A DNA stretch of 28,539 nt from Zygnema circumcarinatum (Eukaryota > Streptophyta > Zygnematophyceae > Zygnematales > Zygnemataceae), in contig CM074811.1 of assembly GCA_037447605.1 (NCBI GenBank), positions 2,198,717-2,227,255 of the forward strand, read 5' to 3'. Of the stretch, positions 21,245 to 28,539 are shown one piece after another (positions within the stretch are counted from its first letter, which is position 1; each line of letters opens with the position of its first letter). The notes under the pieces were generated by a model. The model did not search any database. It was not told the DNA's origin and was given only the letters and a program-made list of their open reading frames with translations. Both the position numbers and the translations under genes were made by a program.

Positions 21245-23257
21245 GTGACGTGACGTGACGTGACGTGATCTAATCGTCATTCGAGTGCCATGGTTGCAGC
21301 GCATACCGCGACAACATGAAGGACTTCTTTGTGGTCGGTTTGACGTCCAGTCACCTCCGCAGCGAGTGGGGGACCCCAGTGCTTGGCTGCAGCTGGCTGC
21401 CGGGCCGCCTGGGGGACCACATCACTCTCAGGTGGGCAATACCCCCCAATGGAAAATAGTTTGGCGTTTATGATTGCGGGTTGTCTTATTGAACACGACA
21501 TCAAGATTTCTCAAAAACACGCTTGGATTCGTGATTTCTTGTAGATGTTGCGCTTCGTTACACGCTTGAAGTTGCGCACATCTTCTTTTTCTTTTAAAGA
21601 ATTGATGGAGGATATTGTTTCAAACTCTTTCTTGCAGCAAGATTGAAGCGGTGAATGCGTCGTCTACAGAAGTGATGATGTCCAGCGACAACGACAGTCA
21701 TGGGAAAGAGTATTCAGCGGTGATTGTGAAGTGCTCTTTCTCCGAAGAAGTTGGCGGAGCAAATGGCGGCACATTGCTCCTACGTGTACCCCGCCACAAT
21801 GGTTAGTTTTATAAGTCGTAATCCCACTTAAGCCCCTTCAGCTCACGTCTTTACAGCGAAACAAAGCATAAAGCGATAATTAAAACGGTCGACCATTTTC
21901 TTAACTAATTCGTCAGACTCTCATGTTTACTGAGTGGAATTGCAGAGGACAAGCAGGCAGGGATAAAGGATGAAGACGATATATCGCCTGTGCTCCATGA
22001 GACCTCCATTGATCCGAATCTTTATCGACCAGTTGAACAAGGCGATGATCCACGGCTTGAACACAAGTTTTCGGTTTGTGGAGCTCCCATGCGGGCGAAT
22101 GTGGATCCACTCATGATCCGCGAGTGGATCCTGTGGCACGCGGGAGTGCTCGAAGACGCGCACTTCATCCTTTACATTGTGGACGAGATACCGCCGGACC
22201 TCATGGCTGTGCTGAAGCCGCTGGTGGACTCGGGCATGGCGACCATCGTGCACAGTCAAAGTCAGTCGTCGTACGAGTCGTGGTATTACAATCAAGTGCT
22301 CTTCATCAACGACTGCATACATAGATCGCGGCATGTGGCCAAGTAAGAGGGGAAAAGCAAAAGGGCGAGAGGGAGGGGGGGGAAGTGGGAGGCATGAAGG
22401 GAGAGGAGGACTGGGAGGGGAGGAGGAGAGGAAGAGGGAGGAGGAGAGGGAGAGGGAGAGGGAGAGGGAGGAGGAGAGGAAATGGGAGAGGGAGAGGGAG
22501 GAGGAGAGGAAATGGGAGAGGTAGAGGGAGGGGGGGAGGGAGGGGGAGAGGGAGGAAGAGAAGGAGAGGAAGGAGGAGGGGGTAGGAGCGAGAGTTAGAG
22601 AGAGAGAGAGAGAGAAAGAGAGAGGGAAAGAGGGAGAGAAAAAGAGAGAGAGAGGAAGGAGGGAAAGATGGAGATCTTTATCTGCAAATACTTCACAACA
22701 AATTTCTGAGTTCACCCCTTTGCTTTCTGTATTCCAGATGGGTGCTGAACATCGACTACGACGAGTTCCTGTTCGCGCAGGAGGCGGGCCTCACCCTCCC
22801 CCTCCTCTTCGCGCGGCACGAGGGCTCCGCCGCGCTCACCTTCAACCGCATCAAGTACGACCCGGCGCTCTGCCGCCCCGCCGGCGCGCCCAGCGATTGG
22901 GGCATCCAACGGCGCGCCTTCCGTCTCGTGGGCTCCGACCACTGCGCGCCGTCCGATCTGCATTGCCAGAACGACGGCCGCTCCAAGTGGGCTGCCAATG
23001 CGAGCACAGCGCTCGTGGGTGGAGTGCACACCATGACGCGGTCCGAGCACAACGCAAAGGCCGAGTTTGTGCCCGAAGCGGTCGCCTTCATCGTGCATCT
23101 CCGCAGGATCGCGGTGAAGGGCAGCAGCAAGTGCGGCAGGGTGGTGGCGGTAAGCGACTTGACTGACTACGAGGACGCTTTTGTTAGTCGGTTCGCTGAC
23201 CAAGCGGCGGAAATCTCGAAGCTGCATCATTGGGAGCATAGGGTGGAGGCTCCCTAG
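20300..23257 (+). CDS. Glycosyltransferase family 92 (DUF23-type) protein (6 exons, 522 aa)
   Basis: Likely a Golgi type II membrane glycosyltransferase; characterised plant GT92 enzymes make beta-1,4-galactan. The exact sugar here cannot be told. Exons: 20300-20498, 20615-20771, 21300-21431, 21638-21801, 21946-22342, 22738-23257. All phases close. The start MAPPPP precedes a hydrophobic segment (FAVLLVAVLAAF, about residues 7-18) serving as signal or anchor. Family motifs: CGAPMRANVDPLMIREWILW (from about 262), HFILYIVDE, SSYESWYYNQVLFINDCIH, then WVLNIDYDEFL with the DxD-type metal site (Asp356, Asp358), and a C-terminal domain including HTMTRSEHNA. Exons 1-4 form a variable stem and N-terminal domain that I recognise only loosely. 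Introns 2 and 5 are long purine-rich repeats on the sense strand. The last donor is AA|GTAAGA. A TGTAA word at 23302-23306, 45 bases past the stop, resembles the green-algal polyadenylation signal. Confidence 0.88.
20816..21242 (+). repeat. Purine-rich (GGGAGG/GGGGA, then GA) tract filling GT92 intron 2
   Basis: Most of the 528-bp intron is A/G-only on the sense strand: irregular GGGGGAGG blocks to about 21000, an AAG-rich middle, then an almost pure GA run from about 21167 to 21242. Many G-runs could form G-quadruplexes. Confidence 0.85.
21243..21267 (+). repeat. (ACGTG)5 pentamer repeat
   Basis: Five perfect copies of ACGTG directly continue the GA run, 33 bases before the GT92 exon 3 acceptor. 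The unit contains an ACGT core. Confidence 0.9.
22343..22672 (+). repeat. GGGAGA-type purine tract filling GT92 intron 5
   Basis: Over 300 bases, almost only A and G, contain several GAGAGG/GGGAGA hexamer runs (22434-22510). This is the reverse-complement unit of the CTCCCT array. It begins at the donor and stops about 65 bases before the acceptor. Confidence 0.85.
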
Positions 23258-23632
23258 CGGGGTTTAGGGTTTATTCATTTGTTGGGGTCTCCCAAAGAGG
23301 TTGTAAATATGATTTTTTTCACGTTTTTCATTCACGGGAAGGAGAGTGATATTGGGGAAAGCCGAAGGATTTTTTCCCAATAAGGATACATATATTCATA
23401 TGTATATATGTATGTATTCTTATAAGTATACATGTTAGTTTTATTAGTAAGCATTTTTCGCTGACCGCTGAAGGAAAGGCAGAGTGGCTTAGGGGATTGT
23501 CTAGCGAAGAAACATTTTTTTTAGGATCAAGATCACGATGAACAGAAAATGTACACAGAGTAGAAATGAAATAAAAGCTCGCGTTCTTAAGGAATAAAAA
23601 AAAAAAAATGACGAGCCTGGATGGGCGTCCAA

Positions 23633-23678
23633 CTCTCCCTCTCCCTCTCCCTCTCCCTCTCCCTCTCCCTCTCCCTCT
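23633..23678 (+). repeat. (CTCCCT)n microsatellite downstream of GT92
   Basis: About seven and a half perfect copies of CTCCCT, about 400 bases past the GT92 stop and 1.1 kb before the giant array of the same unit. Confidence 0.92.
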
Positions 23679-23688
23679 GGTACTGGTA

Positions 23689-23835
23689 ATGAAGCGCCGG
23701 TTTCTGCAAGGGCATGATCCATTTATTGGTCCTGTTGAACTCGGATCAATAAAGGAACAAGTGGTGAACACGATGCCGAATGACGAAGTTCAATTCTTCA
23801 AACGGTTAACTGCTGCTGTCAACGGGTCAGCTTGA
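23689..23835 (+). CDS. Possible small ORF, 48 aa, unrecognised
   Basis: The frame runs from ATG 23689 to TGA 23833-23835 and gives a non-repetitive, amphipathic peptide with DPFIGPVELGSIKEQVV and a FFKRLTAAV segment near the end. The same frame continues upstream through the CTCCCT run as Pro-Leu repeats. The composition looks more protein-like than the surrounding DNA, but no start context, intron or family supports it. It could be a chance frame or a fragment of a degraded gene. Confidence 0.15.
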   Translation: MKRRFLQGHDPFIGPVELGSIKEQVVNTMPNDEVQFFKRLTAAVNGSA

Positions 23836-23986
23836 ACACGCACCACGCACGATAGTTTAGGCCCAAATTCATTCAATTTTCTTATCGTATTGGAAACTCG
23901 ACGTCCGGATCATTTTCAATTTTGAGGGTTTTACTCGAGCAAAATATAGCAAGTATTATTCCAAAAATGCCGGAAGTTAAGTGCAG

Positions 23987-24011
23987 GTATCGTACCGAGG
24001 CGGTACGATAC
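23987..24011. repeat. 10-bp perfect inverted repeat, GTATCGTACC arms
   Basis: GTATCGTACC (23987-23996) and GGTACGATAC (24002-24011) flank the loop GAGGC. A second, bulged inverted repeat follows (GGTCTC...GCCATG at 24046-24063 with CATGGC.GAGACC at 24078-24090). Confidence 0.75.
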
Positions 24012-24392
24012 AGTACATGCCGATACATGGTACAAGAGGTGAATTGGTCTCAATCTCGCCATGGTCATTAGCATGGACATGGCAGAGACCATATACCCCA
24101 CTACCAATTAGGTTGAGTAATCGAACATTTTTTAGTTAATTGTTCAATGTTCAATTGATTGAAAAAACAGAAAAAATTTCAGCTGGACGTTTGAACAGGC
24201 GGATCGAATGTTTTGGAACCAGCGATTGGCGGTTTGCCAAAATCGCATTGTTGATCGGTGCATGCGAAGTAAATCGAAATTGAACGCGTCTGGCAGTTAA
24301 TTGTTGGATTCGCTTTAGATTCGCATGAACAAGGATTGGTTTCTCAAAAAAAACCAGAAACATAAAGCAGAAACTATTATTTTTTTGGGGTA

Positions 24393-24757
24393 GTGATATT
24401 TCCACCCCTTTTTTGGATCCAAACACCCCTTCCCGGCCGGGCAGATTTCAAAAGGGATTAAAAACGGAAAATGCTTTTTTCACAACTTTTTGGAATCGAT
24501 ACCCACCTTCTTCCGTCGGCTGATTTTATTTTTGCTAACCAAGGAAAATGTTACCCCGTCACTGCATTTTGAATACTGTATCCCGCCTCCCTGAATTTTT
24601 TTTTTGAGGGAAAGAAATATCTGCCTGCCCGAATCCGCTCGAAGCGGAAGATCCGTCCGCCACGAGATCGCTCGCGGGTGTCCGTCCTTCACACGTGCGT
24701 GTCAATCGCATCTGTCGATTCCCTCGCAGATCGCACCACTGCAGGTCACCGTTCGAT
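24393..24757 (+). repeat. Foldback arm, duplicate copy 1 (left of the hexamer array)
   Basis: From 24396 to 24757 it matches 26520-26876 base for base, apart from four homopolymer lengths. Its first half is also the reverse complement of 27400-27515. It begins GTGATATTTCCACCCC and ends GTTCGAT, directly against the CTCCCT array. Confidence 0.92.
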
Positions 24758-26519
24758 TCTCCCTCTCCCTCTCCCTCTCCCTCTCCCTCTCCCTCTCCCT
24801 CTCCCTCTCCCTCTCCCTCTCCCTCTCCCTCTCCCTCTCCCTCTCCCTCTCCCTCTCCCTCTCCCTCTCCCTCTCCCTCTCCCTCTCCCTCTCCCTCTCC
24901 CTCTCCCTCTCCCTCTCCCTCTCCCTCTCCCTCTCCCTCTCCCTCTCCCTCTCCCTCTCCCTCTCCCTCTCCCTCTCCCTCTCCCTCTCCCTCTCCCTCT
25001 CCCTCTCCCTCTCCCTCTCCCTCTCCCTCTCCCTCTCCCTCTCCCTCTCCCTCTCCCTCTCCCTCTCCCTCTCCCTCTCCCTCTCCCTCTCCCTCTCCCT
25101 CTCCCTCTCCCTCTCCCTCTCCCTCTCCCTCTCCCTCTCCCTCTCCCTCTCCCTCTCCCTCTCCCTCTCCCTCTCCCTCTCCCTCTCCCTCTCCCTCTCC
25201 CTCTCCCTCTCCCTCTCCCTCTCCCTCTCCCTCTCCCTCTCCCTCTCCCTCTCCCTCTCCCTCTCCCTCTCCCTCTCCCTCTCCCTCTCCCTCTCCCTCT
25301 CCCTCTCCCTCTCCCTCTCCCTCTCCCTCTCCCTCTCCCTCTCCCTCTCCCTCTCCCTCTCCCTCTCCCTCTCCCTCTCCCTCTCCCTCTCCCTCTCCCT
25401 CTCCCTCTCCCTCTCCCTCTCCCTCTCCCTCTCCCTCTCCCTCTCCCTCTCCCTCTCCCTCTCCCTCTCCCTCTCCCTCTCCCTCTCCCTCTCCCTCTCC
25501 CTCTCCCTCTCCCTCTCCCTCTCCCTCTCCCTCTCCCTCTCCCTCTCCCTCTCCCTCTCCCTCTCCCTCTCCCTCTCCCTCTCCCTCTCCCTCTCCCTCT
25601 CCCTCTCCCTCTCCCTCTCCCTCTCCCTCTCCCTCTCCCTCTCCCTCTCCCTCTCCCTCTCCCTCTCCCTCTCCCTCTCCCTCTCCCTCTCCCTCTCCCT
25701 CTCCCTCTCCCTCTCCCTCTCCCTCTCCCTCTCCCTCTCCCTCTCCCTCTCCCTCTCCCTCTCCCTCTCCCTCTCCCTCTCCCTCTCCCTCTCCCTCTCC
25801 CTCTCCCTCTCCCTCTCCCTCTCCCTCTCCCTCTCCCTCTCCCTCTCCCTCTCCCTCTCCCTCTCCCTCTCCCTCTCCCTCTCCCTCTCCCTCTCCCTCT
25901 CCCTCTCCCTCTCCCTCTCCCTCTCCCTCTCCCTCTCCCTCTCCCTCTCCCTCTCCCTCTCCCTCTCCCTCTCCCTCTCCCTCTCCCTCTCCCTCTCCCT
26001 CTCCCTCTCCCTCTCCCTCTCCCTCTCCCTCTCCCTCTCCCTCTCCCTCTCCCTCTCCCTCTCCCTCTCCCTCTCCCTCTCCCTCTCCCTCTCCCTCTCC
26101 CTCTCCCTCTCCCTCTCCCTCTCCCTCTCCCTCTCCCTCTCCCTCTCCCTCTCCCTCTCCCTCTCCCTCTCCCTCTCCCTCTCCCTCTCCCTCTCCCTCT
26201 CCCTCTCCCTCTCCCTCTCCCTCTCCCTCTCCCTCTCCCTCTCCCTCTCCCTCTCCCTCTCCCTCTCCCTCTCCCTCTCCCTCTCCCTCTCCCTCTCCCT
26301 CTCCCTCTCCCTCTCCCTCTCCCTCTCCCTCTCCCTCTCCCTCTCCCTCTCCCTCTCCCTCTCCCTCTCCCTCTCCCTCTCCCTCTCCCTCTCCCTCTCC
26401 CTCTCCCTCTCCCTCTCCCTCTCCCTCTCCCTCTCCCTCTCCCTCTCCCTCTCCCTCTCCCTCTCCCTCTCCCTCTCCCTCTCCCTCTCCCTCTCCCTCT
26501 CCCTCTCCCTCTCCCTCTC
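24758..26519 (+). repeat. Giant perfect (CTCCCT)n satellite, about 294 copies
   Basis: 1,762 bases of TCTCCC/CTCCCT hexamer with no interruption that I can see; every full 60-base block is identical. One strand is entirely C/T and the other entirely A/G. All six frames are open (Ser-Leu, Pro-Leu, Pro-Ser, Arg-Glu and Gly-Arg repeats), so the 600-residue frames here are artefacts of composition. The unit differs from the plant TTTAGGG and algal TTTTAGGG telomere repeats. Purity implies recent expansion or an assembly product, and the true copy number is uncertain. Confidence 0.97.
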
Positions 26520-26921
26520 ATATTTCCACCCCTTTTGGATCCAAACACCCCTTCCCGGCCGGGCAGATTTCAAAAGGGATTAAAACGGAAAATGCTTTTT
26601 CACAACTTTTGGAATCGATACCCACCTTCTTCCGTCGGCTGATTTTATTTTTGCTAACCAAGGAAAATGTTACCCCGTCACTGCATTTTGAATACTGTAT
26701 CCCGCCTCCCTGAATTTTTTTTTTGAGGGAAAGAAATATCTGCCTGCCCGAATCCGCTCGAAGCGGAAGATCCGTCCGCCACGAGATCGCTCGCGGGTGT
26801 CCGTCCTTCACACGTGCGTGTCAATCGCATCTGTCGATTCCCTCGCAGATCGCACCACTGCAGGTCACCGTTCGATCTGCAGCCGGGCTCGATCTCAGCC
26901 AATGGAAAGCGCCCACGAGTC
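26520..26921 (+). repeat. Foldback element, left arm (duplicate copy 2)
   Basis: This starts at ATATTTCC right after the hexamer array, repeats copy 1 up to 26876, and continues (CTGCAGCCGGGCTCG...GCCCACGAGTC) as the inverted partner of the right arm at 27125-27515. It contains a small CCGCT/AGCGG stem. Compared with copy 1 and the right arm, four homopolymer runs are one or two bases shorter. Confidence 0.9.
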
Positions 26922-27124
26922 GGATCGCACGTACGAGTGCGCGCGTCCCTCGGCCCGAGATCTCGTCATTGTTAGTTCCCAGCCAATCAAAATATGCCAC
27001 GTGCTAAATTTTTGACGTGGAGAATTTTGATTGGCCCAAGCTCTCAATGTACCAAATTCTGGGTTCCTCAAGTTGCGACCGTACGAAATTTGTACGGAGA
27101 AACTTTTGAAACGAGTTTGGCAGG

Positions 27125-27515
27125 ATACGTGGGCACTTGCCATTCGCTGTGACCGAGCCCGGCTGCAGATCAAATACTGATCTGCCGTGTTGCGATCTGC
27201 GAGGGAATCGACGGCTGCGATGACCGCACGCGTGAAAAAAAATTCAGGTAGGCGGGATATTCAAAATGGGGTGACGGGTTATCATTTTCCTTGTTTCGCA
27301 AAAATAAAATCTGCCGTGCCGTGCCGTGCCGTGCCGTGCCGTGCCGTGCCGTGCCGTGCCGTGCCGTGCCGTGCCGTGCCGTGCCGTGCCGTGCCGTTCT
27401 AGTGGGTATCGATTCCAAAAAGGTGTGAAAAAAGCATTTTCCGTTTTTAATCCTTTTTGAAATCTGCCCGGCCGGGAAGGGGTGTTTGGATCCAAAAAAG
27501 GGGTGGAAATATCAC
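27125..27515 (-). repeat. Foldback element, right arm
   Basis: Reverse complement of the left arm, ending GGTGGAAATATCAC at 27515. Homopolymer lengths (T6, A5, T6, T5 in arm orientation) agree with copy 1 rather than copy 2. Relative to the left arm it carries the GTGCC array at 27316-27395 and a deletion near 27240. Confidence 0.85.
27316..27395 (+). repeat. (GTGCC)16 pentamer array inside the foldback right arm
   Basis: Sixteen perfect GTGCC copies, with a preceding CTGCC, replace about 15 bases of the arm that read CAGCCGACGGAAGAAG in the corresponding orientation of the left arm. Confidence 0.95.
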
Positions 27516-27689
27516 GACCCTTTTTTTGAACTGCGGTTTTGAACGGAGAACTATATACCGCCCCCCTTTTTTGGTTATCCCGCCACCGTTTTTTTGAAAT
27601 CCGACCCTCCCATTTCGGCTATTCTGCCCCCCTCCCCCATTTTGGATATTTCGGGAGGAGATCGCCCCCCTGTTTTGAATATTTCTTTC
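27516..27689 (+). repeat. Degenerate CCCGCC / TTTTGAATATT repeat region
   Basis: After the foldback element come loosely repeated units of C-runs (CCGCCCCCC, CCCGCCACC, CTGCCCCCC) followed by T-runs and GAAATCC/GGATATT/GAATATT words, about 30-40 bases apart. The same pattern appears inside the foldback arm (ATTTTGAATACTGTATCCCG), so this may be decayed arm-like sequence. No gene. Confidence 0.5.
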
Positions 27690-28105
27690 CCGCCCCTCCC
27701 GTCCTCTCCCCTCCCCTCCCCTGCCCTCCCCCTCCCCTCCCCCTCCCCTTCCCTGCCCTCCCCTCCCGTCCTCTCCCCTCCCCTCCCCTGCCCTCCCCCT
27801 CCCCTCCCCCTCCCCTGCCCTCCCCTGCCCTCCCCTCCCCTCCCGTCTCCCTCCCCTCTCCCCTGCCCTCCCCTGCCCTCCCCCCCTCCCTTCCCCTCCC
27901 CTCCCCTCCCCTGCCCTCCCCTCCCCTCCCCTCCCCTCCCCTCCCCTCCCCTCCCCTGCCCTCCCCTCCCGTCCTCTCCCCTCCCCTCCCCTGCCCTCCC
28001 CCTCCCCTCCCCTCCCCTCCCTGCCCTCCCCTCCCGTCCTCTCCCCTCCCCTCCCCTTCCCTCCCCTGCCCTCTCCTGCCCACCCCTCCCTTCCCTTCTT
28101 CCTCT
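27690..28105 (+). repeat. Pyrimidine-rich CCCCTCC/CCCTGCC minisatellite
   Basis: About 415 bases almost entirely of C and T, with scattered single Gs, built from CCCCT and CCCTGCC words and a recurring GTCCTCTCCCCTCC block (near 27709, 27767, 27970 and 28034). It creates long Pro/Leu/Ser and Gly/Arg/Glu frames with no coding meaning. Confidence 0.9.
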
Positions 28106-28318
28106 CGGTTTGCAATTTCCACACAAATGACTGAGTATAAGACTCGCGATGAGCTTGTACAAGAAGAAGACATAAGAAGAATCCTTCCTTCTTGCACTAC
28201 AAGAAGGAAGGATTTCACATCAAGATCGGCAAGCATAGCGATAGCCGCCGACTCTACCTGCAATGCTTTAGCCGGGGGACCTACGAGGACAGAGGTCTGG
28301 AAGAGAGTAGTAAGAAGA
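28106..28318 (+). other. Non-repetitive island between two pyrimidine arrays
   Basis: A stretch of mixed composition between the C/T arrays. It contains a frame from ATG 28128 that runs into the following repeat and a perfect 15-bp hairpin. No family was recognised. It may be a remnant of an element or the edge of a gene. Confidence 0.4.
28180..28214. repeat. Perfect 15-bp hairpin
   Basis: AATCCTTCCTTCTTG (28180-28194) and its exact reverse complement (28200-28214) are separated by the loop CACTA. The arms are strictly pyrimidine/purine polarised except at the loop-side end. Confidence 0.88.
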
Positions 28319-28539
28319 GGAATATCTCTCCTCTGCTCTCTCTCCTCTAGTCTTTCTCTCCTCTACTCTTTCTCCTCTGCTCATTCTCTCTCTCTCCTTT
28401 GCTCTCTCCTGTGCTCTCTCCTCTAGTCTCTCTCCCCTTTGCTCTCACTCCTCTACTCACACTCTCTCTCTCCTTTGCTCTCTCCTCTGCTCATTCTCTC
28501 TCTCCTTTGCTCTCTCCTCTAGTCTCTCTCTCCTCTACT
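28319..28539 (+). repeat. Imperfect CTCTCTCCTCTG-type pyrimidine repeat, runs off the window
   Basis: C/T-rich units of about 13-25 bases (CTCTCTCCTTTG, CTCTCTCCTCTAGT, CTCATTCTCT) recur to the last base. They are only broken by single G or A bases. This array differs from the CTCCCT hexamer satellite. Confidence 0.85.

Larger units (their letters stand above)
23258..24392. other. GT92 3' flank and intergenic DNA
   Basis: It holds the presumed GT92 3' untranslated region (TGTAA at 23302), TA/TATG-rich sequence near 23385-23430, a 13-A run (about 23596-23608) preceded by AATAAA-like sequence, a CTCCCT run, a 48-codon open frame (23689-23835), and two inverted repeats near 24000. No family match was recognised. 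Confidence 0.5.
26520..27515. mobile_element. Foldback-type element, about 1 kb, nearly palindromic, no coding capacity
   Basis: The left arm (26520-26921) and right arm (27125-27515) are inverted copies. The shared blocks are the terminal ATATTTCCACCCC, GGATCCAAACACCCC, CCCGGCCGGGCAGATTTCA, TCGATTCCCTCGCAGATCGC and CTGCAGCCGGGCTCG. The middle has its own perfect stem: CCAATCAAAAT (26983-26993) with ATTTTGATTGG (27024-27034), and CCACGT with ACGTGG inside it. The right arm lacks roughly 85 bases present in the left arm, and its middle is replaced by a GTGCC array. No transposase and no clear target duplication were seen; the left boundary is obscured by the satellite. Type is inferred from structure. 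Confidence 0.75.

Noticed and set aside
22712-23239. 175-codon minus-strand frame
   Set aside because: Antisense shadow of the GC-rich GT92 last exon.
24758-26519. Telomeric array
   Set aside because: The unit CTCCCT is not a green-lineage telomere repeat (TTTAGGG or TTTTAGGG classes) and unique sequence follows on both sides.
24604-26713. Five frames of 600-670 codons (Ser-Leu, Pro-Leu, Pro-Ser, Arg-Glu, Gly-Arg repeats)
   Set aside because: They exist only because the CTCCCT hexamer contains no stop in any frame; no non-repeat protein domain is attached.
27316-27395. CRISPR-like or other repeat-spacer array
   Set aside because: The repeats are contiguous pentamers with no spacers, in a eukaryotic genome.
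27447-28426. Long frames rich in Pro/Ser/Leu or Gly/Arg/Glu on both strands
   Set aside because: These are translations of the CCCCTCC pyrimidine repeat; composition explains them.

Overview
The window is nuclear DNA from a photosynthetic eukaryote of the green lineage. A land plant or streptophyte alga fits best; the species is not resolved. The reasons are: four intron-rich protein genes (11, 15, 9 and 6 coding exons, nearly all GT-AG with TGCAG-like acceptors); a plant-type fusion of uridine kinase and uracil phosphoribosyltransferase; a tryptophan synthase alpha chain with a long Ser/Ala/Arg-rich N-terminus like a plastid transit peptide; and a GT92-family glycosyltransferase. I rebuilt the gene models by hand from reading frame, splice sites and family motifs. 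All exon phases close without a frameshift.

Layout. 1-111: 3' end of an unrecognised gene (+). 112-2781: repeat-rich intergenic DNA with a 437-bp hAT-type MITE (8-bp target duplication), a roughly 23-bp minisatellite and a pair of 140-bp direct repeats. 2782-6527 (-): M18 aspartyl aminopeptidase. 6528-7090: divergent intergenic region. 7091-13037 (+): uridine kinase/UPRT-like protein. 13907-17654 (+): tryptophan synthase alpha. 17655-20299: intergenic DNA without a recognisable gene. 20300-23257 (+): GT92 glycosyltransferase. 23258-28539: gene-poor repeat block. It holds about 294 uninterrupted copies of CTCCCT (1,762 bp) between two nearly identical 360-bp direct repeats. The second of these is the left arm of a roughly 1-kb foldback element whose right arm carries 16 copies of GTGCC. 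Then come hundreds of bases of C/T-only repeats, broken by a 200-bp island with a perfect 15-bp hairpin.

The four genes serve unrelated housekeeping roles: peptide turnover, pyrimidine salvage, plastid tryptophan synthesis and cell-wall or secretory glycosylation. I see no operon-like or pathway cluster and no convincing new biological system. The most interesting material is non-coding: the foldback/satellite complex (with signs of an assembly problem), the hAT MITE with its 21-bp GTAC-spaced interior, a GC-AG intron, and perfect hairpins in introns.
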